Assembly: GCA_964593455.1 (NCBI GenBank)
Contig: CAZQHK010000016.1
Location: 1 to 64,000 of the forward strand
DNA length: 64,000 nt
Direction of reading: 5' to 3'
Source of the DNA: CAZQHK01 sp964593455
Lineage (GTDB): Bacteria; Muiribacteriota; CAYSPT01
Shown here: one piece after another, positions 18,053 to 25,767 of the stretch
Layout: each line of letters begins with the position of its first letter
Numbering within the stretch: position 1 is the stretch's first letter
Notes under the pieces: generated by a model
Database searches by the model: none
The model's input: only the letters and a program-made list of their open reading frames with translations
Told to the model about the DNA's origin: nothing
Position numbers and translations under genes: made by a program

Positions 18053-19051
18053 GTGAGAGAAATGAATGATGTGTTGAAGCAACTGATACGCTCGCTGTCA
18101 GGCCGGCGGGTGTTGGTAATCGGTGATCTGGTGGCGGATGAATATATTTATGGACGAACAGCCCGAATCTCCCGTGAGGCACCGGTTCTCATCCTTAAGT
18201 TCGTATCTCGAACCGTTCTTCCCGGTGGAGCGGGCAATGCAATCATGAACGTACGTTCCCTCGGCGCCGATCCCGTGCCGCTCGGTGTCGTTGGCGACGA
18301 CGAAATGGGGGAGGCTCTCAGGACGGCGTTTCGGAACCAAGGGATAGATTGTTCTGGTATGATAACCATTTCACAGCGGTCCACGACCGTCAAGACAAGA
18401 ATCCTGGCCGGTAGTCTTCACACTACCCGGCAGCAGGTAATCAGGGTTGATAAAGAAGAAATGGGACCGCTTCTTAAACCGGTCAGTAAACAGCTGCTGG
18501 AGCGGTTTGAAAAACTCCTGCCCGGAGTTGACGCCGTTCTTGTTTCGGATTACGGGTACGGGGTGGTTGGTGAAGAAATCAAGCAACGGGTCGGTGCCGG
18601 CCATGATCGGCCGGTGGTAGTTGATTCCCGGTACGATCTCCTGTCTTTCAAGAGGATAACTATTGCTACCCCGAACGAGGAAGAAGTAATCGGTGTTCTC
18701 GACAAAACTATCGAGACGGCGACGGAACTGGAAGTCGCCGGAAAAGAACTGCTTCACCGCCTGGACTGCCCGGCGTTGTTGGTTACCAGGGGTAGCCTGG
18801 GAATGTCTCTTTTTCAGCGGGATGGCTCTATCGTGCATATTCCCGTATCGGGTACCGACGAGATAGCTGATGTCACGGGCGCCGGTGATACGGTTGCGGC
18901 GGTGATGGCTACCGCCTTGGCCGCCGGGGCCGATTTTCTTACGGCCACTCATCTGGCTAATATTGCCGGTGGGATCGTAGTCATGAAGCGGGGAACAGGT
19001 ATTGTGCATCCGGAAGAACTGATAGCAGTACTTGAAGAGGACTCGCCGTGA
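18053..19051 (+). CDS. rfaE1: Heptose-7-phosphate kinase (HldE N-domain type), copy A
   Basis: A PfkB/ribokinase-family kinase of 332 residues. It has the start region VLVIGDLVADEYIYGRTARISREAP, the GGAGNAIMNVRSLGA substrate region and the C-terminal ATP/anion-hole motif DVTGAGDTVAAV with its catalytic Asp. It phosphorylates D-glycero-beta-D-manno-heptose 7-phosphate at C1. In E. coli this domain is fused to the adenylyltransferase in HldE; here the two are separate genes overlapping by four bases. The start is GTG 18053 or ATG 18062. A second copy lies at 23532. Confidence 0.92.
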   Translation: MREMNDVLKQLIRSLSGRRVLVIGDLVADEYIYGRTARISREAPVLILKFVSRTVLPGGAGNAIMNVRSLGADPVPLGVVGDDEMGEALRTAFRNQGIDCSGMITISQRSTTVKTRILAGSLHTTRQQVIRVDKEEMGPLLKPVSKQLLERFEKLLPGVDAVLVSDYGYGVVGEEIKQRVGAGHDRPVVVDSRYDLLSFKRITIATPNEEEVIGVLDKTIETATELEVAGKELLHRLDCPALLVTRGSLGMSLFQRDGSIVHIPVSGTDEIADVTGAGDTVAAVMATALAAGADFLTATHLANIAGGIVVMKRGTGIVHPEELIAVLEEDSP

Positions 19052-19545
19052 AGATTCACTCGGGTGCGCTGGTTGGTGAAACGGAGCTTCTCGAAGAGGT
19101 GCGGGAACGCCGTCGGCGGGGAGAAAGCATCGTGATTGCCAACGGGTGTTTCGATATTCTTCACGTAGGCCATATCCGGTATTTGAAAGAAGCTGCCAAA
19201 CTCGGAGATTTTCTGATCGTGGCTATCAATAGCGACAAATCGGTTTATGCTTTAAAAGGCCGGGGTAGGCCGGTGTTCGGAGAAAAAGCCCGCTCGGTGC
19301 TAATAAGCGCTCTGCCGGGAGTATCGGCGGTGGTGATCTTCAGCGATACTACTCTTGACCGGTTGATTGCTCATATAAAACCGGATATCCAGGCCAAGGG
19401 CACGGATTACACAGAGGAGTCTGTTCCGGAGCGGGAAACGGTGCTTGCCTGCGGAGGAAAAGTAATGATATGCGGAGATCCAAAAGACCACTCGACTCGT
19501 TATGTGATAGACGATATTCTGAGCGGGAAGCAGGAAGAGAAATAG
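19048..19545 (+). CDS. rfaE2: Heptose-1-phosphate adenylyltransferase (HldE C-domain type), copy A
   Basis: A 165-residue nucleotidyltransferase with IVIANGCFDILHVGHIRYLKEAA, which contains the HxGH nucleotide-binding motif, and VAINSDKSVYALKGRGRPV. It uses ATP and heptose 1-phosphate to make ADP-heptose. The start is GTG overlapping the kinase stop by four bases. A second domain of the same type is found at 24528 fused to KdsB, so the window encodes the reaction twice. Confidence 0.92.
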   Translation: MKIHSGALVGETELLEEVRERRRRGESIVIANGCFDILHVGHIRYLKEAAKLGDFLIVAINSDKSVYALKGRGRPVFGEKARSVLISALPGVSAVVIFSDTTLDRLIAHIKPDIQAKGTDYTEESVPERETVLACGGKVMICGDPKDHSTRYVIDDILSGKQEEK

Positions 19546-19577
19546 GCAAATTTGCTGATATTCGGGGAAGATTTTAA

Positions 19578-20459
19578 ATGAAAACGGTAGTGGTTACAGG
19601 GGCCGACCAGTTATTGGGATATCATCTGATGCGCGAACTATCCCGGGACAACTATGTAGTGGGAATATCTTTGAAAGAACCGCCGGACCTACCGCCAGGC
19701 ACTTTTCATCAGAAGTGCGCCATCACAAGCTATAGTAAGCTCGAATCGCTCCTTCAGGAAATTAAACCGTCCGTCGTCTTAAATGCGGCTGATTTTGATG
19801 ATACGGAAAAGTGCGAAGACCAGCCCGGCAAAGCGTTCGATCTCAACGTGAAGAGCGTGTTTTATCTGGCCCGGCTTTCTTCGTTGTTGAGGTTCAAACT
19901 GGTCCACTTTTCCACAGATCTGGTGTTCGATGGCCATTCCGGTCCCTATGAGGAACGGGATGTCACCGGCCCGTTGAATTTCTACGGCGACACCAAGCTC
20001 CAAGCCGAGGATATTGTCCAGTATCTCGTCCAGGAATACCTGCTGGTGAGAACGAGCATGGTGTATGGGGACGGCTCTACTACCCACCAGGACTTCATTC
20101 GTCGCCTCCTTAAGAAACTGGAATCGGGCGTGCCCACCGGCGAGGTGGTCGATCAGTGGAGCACTCCGACTTTTGCCGGTGATGTAGCTGAAATTACTAC
20201 GGCTCTACTCGATCAGGACCTGGTCGGATTGTATCATGTGGCCGGGCCGGATTTTGTGAGTCGCAACTACTACGCTCACGCCATAGCTGATTTCTTTGGC
20301 TACGAGCGTCACTTGATTAAGTTGACGACCTCCCATTTTGTTGGAAAAAAAGCGACTATTCCCGAACGGGGGGGACTGCGTTCAATCAAGCTGAAAGCCG
20401 TACTCGGTTATGCGCCGAACGGGATCTCCGAAGGACTTCAGGCGTATGAGCGGCGTTGA
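19578..20459 (+). CDS. RmlD-like NAD(P)-dependent sugar-nucleotide reductase (SDR)
   Basis: A 293-residue extended SDR protein. It shows the N-terminal Rossmann motif VVVTGADQLLGYHLMREL (a variant of GxxGxxG), VVLNAADFDDTEKCED, HFSTDLVFDGHSGPYEE and the catalytic Y...K pair in NFYGDTKLQAED. The pattern and the D/E-rich loop are those of dTDP-4-dehydrorhamnose reductase (RmlD), but no rmlA, rmlB or rmlC is nearby. Sugar deoxy-intermediate reduction is likely and the precise substrate is open; HldD (ADP-heptose epimerase) is less likely from the motifs. Confidence 0.82.
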   Translation: MKTVVVTGADQLLGYHLMRELSRDNYVVGISLKEPPDLPPGTFHQKCAITSYSKLESLLQEIKPSVVLNAADFDDTEKCEDQPGKAFDLNVKSVFYLARLSSLLRFKLVHFSTDLVFDGHSGPYEERDVTGPLNFYGDTKLQAEDIVQYLVQEYLLVRTSMVYGDGSTTHQDFIRRLLKKLESGVPTGEVVDQWSTPTFAGDVAEITTALLDQDLVGLYHVAGPDFVSRNYYAHAIADFFGYERHLIKLTTSHFVGKKATIPERGGLRSIKLKAVLGYAPNGISEGLQAYERR

Positions 20460-21483
20460 AAAGGTACTGATAGTCCGTCTTTCTTCCATCGGTGATGTTA
20501 TTCATGGACTGCCGGTAGTCAGAGCTCTTAAAGATGCTGTCCCGGGAATAAGAATTGACTGGATCGTGGAAAAACCATCGGCGGCGCTTTTAGAATCGGA
20601 TGCCGACATCGACCGGGTATGGGTGCTTAAAAGGGGAACGGGAAGTGCCGGCGAAATTATCCGCCAGCTACGTGCGGTGAGAAAACAACAGTATGATGTC
20701 TCCATCGATGTTCAGGGCCTCTTGAAGAGCGCGCTGGTCGCCAGGATATCCGGTGCCAGCCGGGTCGTGGGTTTCAGCCGGCCTACCGCCAGGGAGGGAA
20801 GCCACCTGTTCTACGACATTAAAGTTTGTGGGGAGCGGCCACTGCATGTGGTGGAAAAAAACCTGCGTCTCGTGTATGACGGGCTTCGAATTGACCTGCC
20901 AAAATTCAGATGGGGAGTTTTCACCGGTGATGAACCGGACCAAAAGTTAAAAAGGTGGATTGATGAAACCTGCCCTGATAAAAGAAAACCTGTAGTTTTA
21001 TTGAACCCGGGAGGAACCAGACCTAATAAAATGTGGGAAGGCGGACATTTTGCCCAACTGGCACGACTTTTGGCTCAAGACGGAGCCTGGGTGGTGGTGG
21101 CCTGGGGACCGGGAGAACAGGGCATTGCCGGGAAAATTGTCGAGGTTGCGAACTGTGACGGAGTAGTATCCGCGCCGCCTACCAATCTGCGTGAATTGGC
21201 CTCTTTGATCAAACAGGTGAACTGTGTTGTCTCGGGGGATAGTGCCCCGCTTCATCTGGCCTCGGCGGTGGGTACTCCGGCGGTGGCTCTTTTCGGTTCT
21301 ACCGACGCCGCCAGAAATGGCCCTTACCGGATACCATCACGGACCATCCGCGGCGACTGCAGCAAGGGACCATGCTGGCAGCGTGAGTGTCCCGAAAGAT
21401 ATTGCATGAGACTTATCAGTTCCATCGGCGTACACCGGCATGTCCGGGCCGTGCTGGCTGTCGCTGGAGGCATAAGTCAATGA
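20446..21483 (+). CDS. waaC: Lipopolysaccharide heptosyltransferase I-like (GT9)
   Basis: A 345-residue GT-B protein starting MSGVEKVLIVRLSSIGDVIHG, the hallmark start of WaaC. YDVSIDVQGLLKSALVARISG, LLNPGGTRPNKMW and VVSGDSAPLHLASAVGTPAVALFG follow. It would transfer the first L,D-heptose from ADP-heptose to Kdo-lipid A. The longest frame starts at 20410, but ATG 20446 matches the family start and still overlaps the RmlD-like gene by 14 bases. The C-terminal CSKGPCWQRECPERYCM cysteine cluster is typical of this family. Confidence 0.9.
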   Translation: MSGVEKVLIVRLSSIGDVIHGLPVVRALKDAVPGIRIDWIVEKPSAALLESDADIDRVWVLKRGTGSAGEIIRQLRAVRKQQYDVSIDVQGLLKSALVARISGASRVVGFSRPTAREGSHLFYDIKVCGERPLHVVEKNLRLVYDGLRIDLPKFRWGVFTGDEPDQKLKRWIDETCPDKRKPVVLLNPGGTRPNKMWEGGHFAQLARLLAQDGAWVVVAWGPGEQGIAGKIVEVANCDGVVSAPPTNLRELASLIKQVNCVVSGDSAPLHLASAVGTPAVALFGSTDAARNGPYRIPSRTIRGDCSKGPCWQRECPERYCMRLISSIGVHRHVRAVLAVAGGISQ

Positions 21484-22565
21484 TGGATAAAAGGATTCAA
21501 AAACAAGCTGCCGGAGAAAAGCTTGCGAATATCCGGAAAATACTGATTGTCAGGCTCAGGTCCATCGGTGACATGATTCTGATTGGTCCGGCTGTGTTGG
21601 CTCTGAAGAAGACCTACCCCGGGGCTGAAATCACGGTGGTCTCAGAACCGCTGTGCGTCCCGGTGGTTGCCGGTAATCCTCTCTACGACCGGGTTATCGT
21701 CTTTAGTATACAGCGGATAAAAACACTCCCTTTTCGGCAAATGATAACCGAGTATGTAAAGTTCACCGCCTTCCTCCGGAACAAACAGTTTGATCTGACC
21801 ATAGATTTGCATGGAGGACCCCGGGCGGCGGTCATCACGCTGCTGTCCGGCAGCCGCTGCCGGCTCGGGTATGAATTGCGCGGTCGGCGGTGGGCTTACA
21901 CTATCAGCCGCCGGGTGGAGTTGGGTAACTTAATGATTCGGGCCCATATAGAGCTCCTACGATCGGTAGGAACCAGTCCGTTGCACCCGCCCGAACAAGG
22001 TTTATTTTTTCCCATACCGGTTTCACACCGGACCTGGGCCGGAGACTTTCTTCGCAGCCTGCCACGAAATGATCTCCTGTTGGTTTTTCATTGTGGCGCC
22101 CGCTTCGACTATAAATGTTGGCCCGATACCCATTTCATAACGTTAGGGAAAAAGCTGCATCTGTGGAGAAAAACCACAATTGTTTTAATCGGGGGAAAGG
22201 CCGATGAAGACAAGTCTCGCGAGATAGCCCGGGCTATCGGCGTGAACGCCGTCAACCTGGCCGGTGAACTGCCGTTGGAGAAAACGGCGGCCCTCATCGA
22301 GCAGGCCGATCTCATGGTTTGTAACGATTCCGGCCCCATGCATATCGCGGAAGCTTTGCGCATACCCATTGTCAGTTTATTCGGTCCCACGGATCCGAAT
22401 ATATGGGCGCCGGTAGGTAAGCGAAACCGAGTCATTCAATGCGATGATGTAAATCCTGCCTCCACCGGCCGTGATGGTGGAATAGCAGAGATACCGGTTG
22501 AAACGGTCTATCAAGTTTGTCTGGCAATGATCAGTGAGAAGGATGGTGAGGTAACCAATGGATAG
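21480..22565 (+). CDS. Glycosyltransferase family 9, heptosyltransferase-like
   Basis: A GT9 protein of about 361 residues. ILIVRLRSIGDMILIGPAVLALKKTYPG begins the N-domain. FDLTIDLHGGPRAAVITLLSG, LVFHCGARFDYKCW and LMVCNDSGPMHIAEALRIPIVSLFGPTDPNIW follow. The start chosen is ATG 21480, which overlaps the waaC stop (ATGA); an adjacent ATG at 21483 is equivalent. It probably adds a second or third heptose or a related sugar to the inner core. Which of the three GT9 genes is WaaF cannot be settled from motifs alone. Confidence 0.88.
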   Translation: MMDKRIQKQAAGEKLANIRKILIVRLRSIGDMILIGPAVLALKKTYPGAEITVVSEPLCVPVVAGNPLYDRVIVFSIQRIKTLPFRQMITEYVKFTAFLRNKQFDLTIDLHGGPRAAVITLLSGSRCRLGYELRGRRWAYTISRRVELGNLMIRAHIELLRSVGTSPLHPPEQGLFFPIPVSHRTWAGDFLRSLPRNDLLLVFHCGARFDYKCWPDTHFITLGKKLHLWRKTTIVLIGGKADEDKSREIARAIGVNAVNLAGELPLEKTAALIEQADLMVCNDSGPMHIAEALRIPIVSLFGPTDPNIWAPVGKRNRVIQCDDVNPASTGRDGGIAEIPVETVYQVCLAMISEKDGEVTNG

Positions 22566-23514
22566 CAAGAAAATTATACCGGTTGATTTTTCCCGTCTAA
22601 AACGTGGACCACTCGGCGATAAAAAGCACAAAGTTACTCTGGACCGGCAAGCCGGTAAGCCGGTTGCGGGTGCCACCCTCGAAGAATTCTGCCGGGCTCT
22701 GCCGGGTGTGCTGGCAGCGGACGCTTTTCAAATGGTGGTTAAAGCTCTGGTAGAAGCTACCAGAAACGGACGGGATATCGTACTGGCATGCGGTGCTCAC
22801 GTTATCAAGTGCGGCCTCTCTCCTCTTCTGAACGAACTCATGCAGCGGAAACTCGTTTCTCTGATTGCGCTAAACGGCGCCGGAGCAATTCATGATGCCG
22901 AGTTGGCAATGGTGGGCAGTACGTCGGAAGATGTCATGACCGTGGTCAAGGATGGAAGTTTCGGTATGGCCCGGGAGACCGGCGCATTCTACGGCCGGGC
23001 GGTTGAAATGGGAACGACCATGCAGATGGGGCTTGGTGAGGCTCTCGGAATGACATTGATCCAGGATCAAGCTCCGTATTGTTCCGACAGCGTTCTCGCC
23101 CAGGCGGTTGCTACCGGTACTCCGATTACAGTACACTGTGCCATCGGCACGGACACGGTCCATACCTTTCCGGAGGTGGATCCGAGCGGGCTTGGAGCGC
23201 TTACTCATTATGATTTCCGGCTTTTTTGCGGTTGTGTAAACGGTTTTGAACCCGGAACCGTATATTTGAATGTAGGTTCGGCCGTGATCTTGCCCGAAGT
23301 GTTCCTGAAAGCGGTCGGCGTAGCTAAAAACATGGGACGGTCACTCGAAGGGCTAACCCGGGTGAACATGGATATGATTCAGCATTACCGGCCACGGGAG
23401 AACGTACTGGGCCGGATTAATCCCGAAGAGAACCACCGATGTTACGCCTTAACGGGACATCATGAAATAATGCTCCCTCTCCTGGTGTGGAGCTGGCTGA
23501 ATGGTATTTCATAA
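22558..23514 (+). CDS. Conserved protein of unknown function, deoxyhypusine-synthase-like fold (tentative)
   Basis: A 318-residue soluble protein, co-directional and overlapping the GT9 gene by eight bases. Visible motifs are LACGAHVIKCGLSPLLNELM, SLIALNGAGAIHDAELAMVG, TVHCAIGTDTVHTFPEVDPS and TVYLNVGSAVILPEVFLKAVG. The pattern of glycine-rich loops and the GAxxxHDxExAxxG block recalls the NAD-binding fold of deoxyhypusine synthase. I do not see the catalytic Lys region (WGKI) of true deoxyhypusine synthases, and bacteria lack eIF5A. I recall such genes near rfaE genes in delta-proteobacteria, but cannot verify that here. Its place between heptosyltransferase and heptose kinase suggests a sugar-related job; function unknown. 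Confidence 0.75.
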   Translation: MDSKKIIPVDFSRLKRGPLGDKKHKVTLDRQAGKPVAGATLEEFCRALPGVLAADAFQMVVKALVEATRNGRDIVLACGAHVIKCGLSPLLNELMQRKLVSLIALNGAGAIHDAELAMVGSTSEDVMTVVKDGSFGMARETGAFYGRAVEMGTTMQMGLGEALGMTLIQDQAPYCSDSVLAQAVATGTPITVHCAIGTDTVHTFPEVDPSGLGALTHYDFRLFCGCVNGFEPGTVYLNVGSAVILPEVFLKAVGVAKNMGRSLEGLTRVNMDMIQHYRPRENVLGRINPEENHRCYALTGHHEIMLPLLVWSWLNGIS

Positions 23515-23531
23515 ATAGAGGTGTGGTAGAG

Positions 23532-24518
23532 ATGACTAACACGGACAAGAGCAGGCTGATCCGATTGATCGAGAAGTTTTCCCGCTGCCGGATTCTGGTG
23601 GTGGGAGATGTCATGGTAGACGAATATATCTGGGGACGGGTTACCCGGATTTCTCCGGAAGCTCCTGTTCCGGTAGTGGAGCGGCGGGGCTGTTCACTCG
23701 TTCCCGGAGGAGCCGGGAATGTCGTGAGAACACTCATTTCACTGGGTGCGAACGTGACTTTGATTGGTGAAATAGGCCAGGACTCTTCAGGTGAATGGCT
23801 GCGAAGTCATCTGCAAAGCGAGGGAGTCGGAGTGAATGGCCTGGTCGAAGTTCCCGGTCGTGAAACTACGGTAAAAACCAGAATAATAGCCCATAAACAG
23901 CAAGTGGTCAGGGTTGACAGCGAAAACAAATCCCCTATCGATGGACCGGTTATTGAAGAATTGCTCCGGAACGTTGAAAATGAATTGGACAGCGTTAACG
24001 TCGTTATCCTCTCCGATTACGCCAAAGGACTTCTTCACAAGAAAACCATACCACTCATCGTGGAGAAGTGTCTGGAGAAGGGAGTTATGGTGGCGGTAGA
24101 CCCTGCCGTCCACCATGCTGACCTGTACCGGGGAGTAACCGTGCTGACTCCGAATCACCACGAGGCGGCGCTCATGGCCGGCCGGGAGATGGAGACCGAG
24201 GATGATGTCGAAGATGTCGGCACCAGCCTGGCCGGGAGGTTGGGTTGCCGGTACCTGGTCATCACCCGTGGGGAAGATGGTATGACGGTATTGGAAGCGG
24301 AGCAAAAGGCCATCGAACATATTCCGGCGGTGGCCCGTGAAGTGTTCGACGTGACCGGGGCGGGTGATACCGTGATTGGGACCCTGGCTCTCGGTTTGGC
24401 CGCCGGAGGCGGTATACTCGAGGCCGCGATCATATCCAACTACGCGGCGGGTGTGGTGGTGGCCAAGTTCGGTACAGCCACGGTAACCGTCGATGAGCTG
24501 AAAGAAGTAATTGGCTAG
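23532..24518 (+). CDS. rfaE1: Heptose-7-phosphate kinase (HldE N-domain type), copy B
   Basis: A PfkB-family kinase of 328 residues from ATG 23532 (the frame is open from 23487, but MTNTDKSRLIRLIEKF fits the family start). It carries ILVVGDVMVDEYIWGRVTRISPEAP, GGAGNVVRTLISLGANV, VILSDYAKGL and the catalytic DVTGAGDTVIGTLALGLAAG. It is closer in appearance to standard HldE N-domains than copy A at 18053. It is followed nine bases later by the HldE-C:KdsB fusion, so kinase and adenylyltransferase remain neighbours. Confidence 0.93.
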   Translation: MTNTDKSRLIRLIEKFSRCRILVVGDVMVDEYIWGRVTRISPEAPVPVVERRGCSLVPGGAGNVVRTLISLGANVTLIGEIGQDSSGEWLRSHLQSEGVGVNGLVEVPGRETTVKTRIIAHKQQVVRVDSENKSPIDGPVIEELLRNVENELDSVNVVILSDYAKGLLHKKTIPLIVEKCLEKGVMVAVDPAVHHADLYRGVTVLTPNHHEAALMAGREMETEDDVEDVGTSLAGRLGCRYLVITRGEDGMTVLEAEQKAIEHIPAVAREVFDVTGAGDTVIGTLALGLAAGGGILEAAIISNYAAGVVVAKFGTATVTVDELKEVIG

Positions 24519-24527
24519 GAGGCTGGA

Positions 24528-25766
24528 GTGAATAAACGACTCCTTTCGGTGGCTCAAGCCGCCGCCAGAACCAGGGACCTGCAGGCAGCCGGTAAACGGG
24601 TGGTTTTTACCAACGGCTGTTTCGATCTTATGCATCCCGGTCACGTGAAGACGCTGGCCCAGGCCCGGGCGGAAGGCGATATACTGATCGTCGGTCTGAA
24701 CAGCGATTCTTCCGTCCTCGGGCTCAAAGGTCCGAGCCGGCCACTGCTCGACCAGGAAGCCAGGGCGTCTGTTTTGCTGGCGCTCCGATTTGTTGATTTT
24801 GTCGTGTTGTTTAGCGAGGACACGCCGGCCGACCTGATCGCACAGATAAAACCCGATGTACTCGTCAAGGGAGGGGACTGGGGTGAAAACGAGATCGTAG
24901 GCCGGGCAATCGTGGAACGAATGGGAGGCCGGGTGGTCAGGATACGTCCCGTACCCGGATATTCCACCACCGCTATCATTGATAAAGCAAAACACCCACG
25001 GCTTATGGGAGAAACCGGGGAGCGGGACCGTCCCACGGTCATCGGCGTCATCCCTGCCAGGTACGGTTCCACCAGGTTTCCGGGCAAACCGCTGGCCCCT
25101 ATTGCCGGTATACCGATGGTGGAACGAGTGAGATGCCGTGCCGTCTCGGCCGGCCTGCTCGATCGGGTGGTAGTGGCCACGGATGATGAACGTATTGTTA
25201 AGGTGATTGAAGCGGCCGGCGGGGAAGCCATGATGACCGATCCTATGGCTCCATCGGGAACCGATCGGGTCATCGAAATCTCTGGCCGGATAAAGGGAGA
25301 CATCTTTGTCAATATCCAGGGAGATGAGCCCCTGCTTCCACCCTCAGCCGTGGACGCGGCTGTTGAGATTGCCATCAATTCCACCGAAGACACGGTGGTT
25401 ACCCTGGCTTCGGCTTCGGCTGACCGGAGTGATTTTAACAATCCGGATGTCGTTAAAGTAGTCTGCCGGGAGGATGGGCAGGCACTTTACTTTTCCCGGG
25501 CTCCGATTCCTTTTCCCCGGGAGGGGGAGGGAGATTCTTTTCTCAAACACGTGGGATTGTATGTGTTCTCCAGGAAGGTGCTGCAAACGATAACCAATCT
25601 CCCTGTATCGGTGTTGGAATCGTGTGAAAAACTGGAACAACTCCGGTGGATGGCGGGTGGTATTCCGGTGCGGGTAGTGCCGGTTACATGGGATACACAT
25701 GCAGTTGACCGTCCGGAAGACATCGCCCGAGTCGAAGCTGAACTGGCTGAACGGGGAGACCGATAA
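24528..25766 (+). CDS. Fusion: heptose-1-P adenylyltransferase (HldE C-domain) and CMP-Kdo synthetase (KdsB)
   Basis: One uninterrupted 412-residue frame with two complete enzymes. Residues 1-~160 are an HldE C-terminal domain: VVFTNGCFDLMHPGHVKTLA with HxGH at 36-39, VGLNSDSSVLGLKGPSRP and VLVKGGDWGENEIVG. After a short charged linker (~155-170), residues 171-412 are KdsB: VIGVIPARYGSTRFPGKPL, VVVATDDERI, VNIQGDEPLL, YFSRAPIPFPR and LEQLRW. The protein would make both ADP-heptose and CMP-Kdo, the two activated sugars of the LPS inner core. The start is GTG 24528 with AGGAGG at 24517-24522. Two bases separate it from pyrG, which supplies CTP. Confidence 0.93.
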   Translation: MNKRLLSVAQAAARTRDLQAAGKRVVFTNGCFDLMHPGHVKTLAQARAEGDILIVGLNSDSSVLGLKGPSRPLLDQEARASVLLALRFVDFVVLFSEDTPADLIAQIKPDVLVKGGDWGENEIVGRAIVERMGGRVVRIRPVPGYSTTAIIDKAKHPRLMGETGERDRPTVIGVIPARYGSTRFPGKPLAPIAGIPMVERVRCRAVSAGLLDRVVVATDDERIVKVIEAAGGEAMMTDPMAPSGTDRVIEISGRIKGDIFVNIQGDEPLLPPSAVDAAVEIAINSTEDTVVTLASASADRSDFNNPDVVKVVCREDGQALYFSRAPIPFPREGEGDSFLKHVGLYVFSRKVLQTITNLPVSVLESCEKLEQLRWMAGGIPVRVVPVTWDTHAVDRPEDIARVEAELAERGDR

Positions 25767-25767
25767 C

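Noticed and set aside
23787..24995. 402-residue minus-strand open frame
   Set aside because: Antisense to rfaE1 copy B and the fusion gene, both of which carry intact catalytic motifs.
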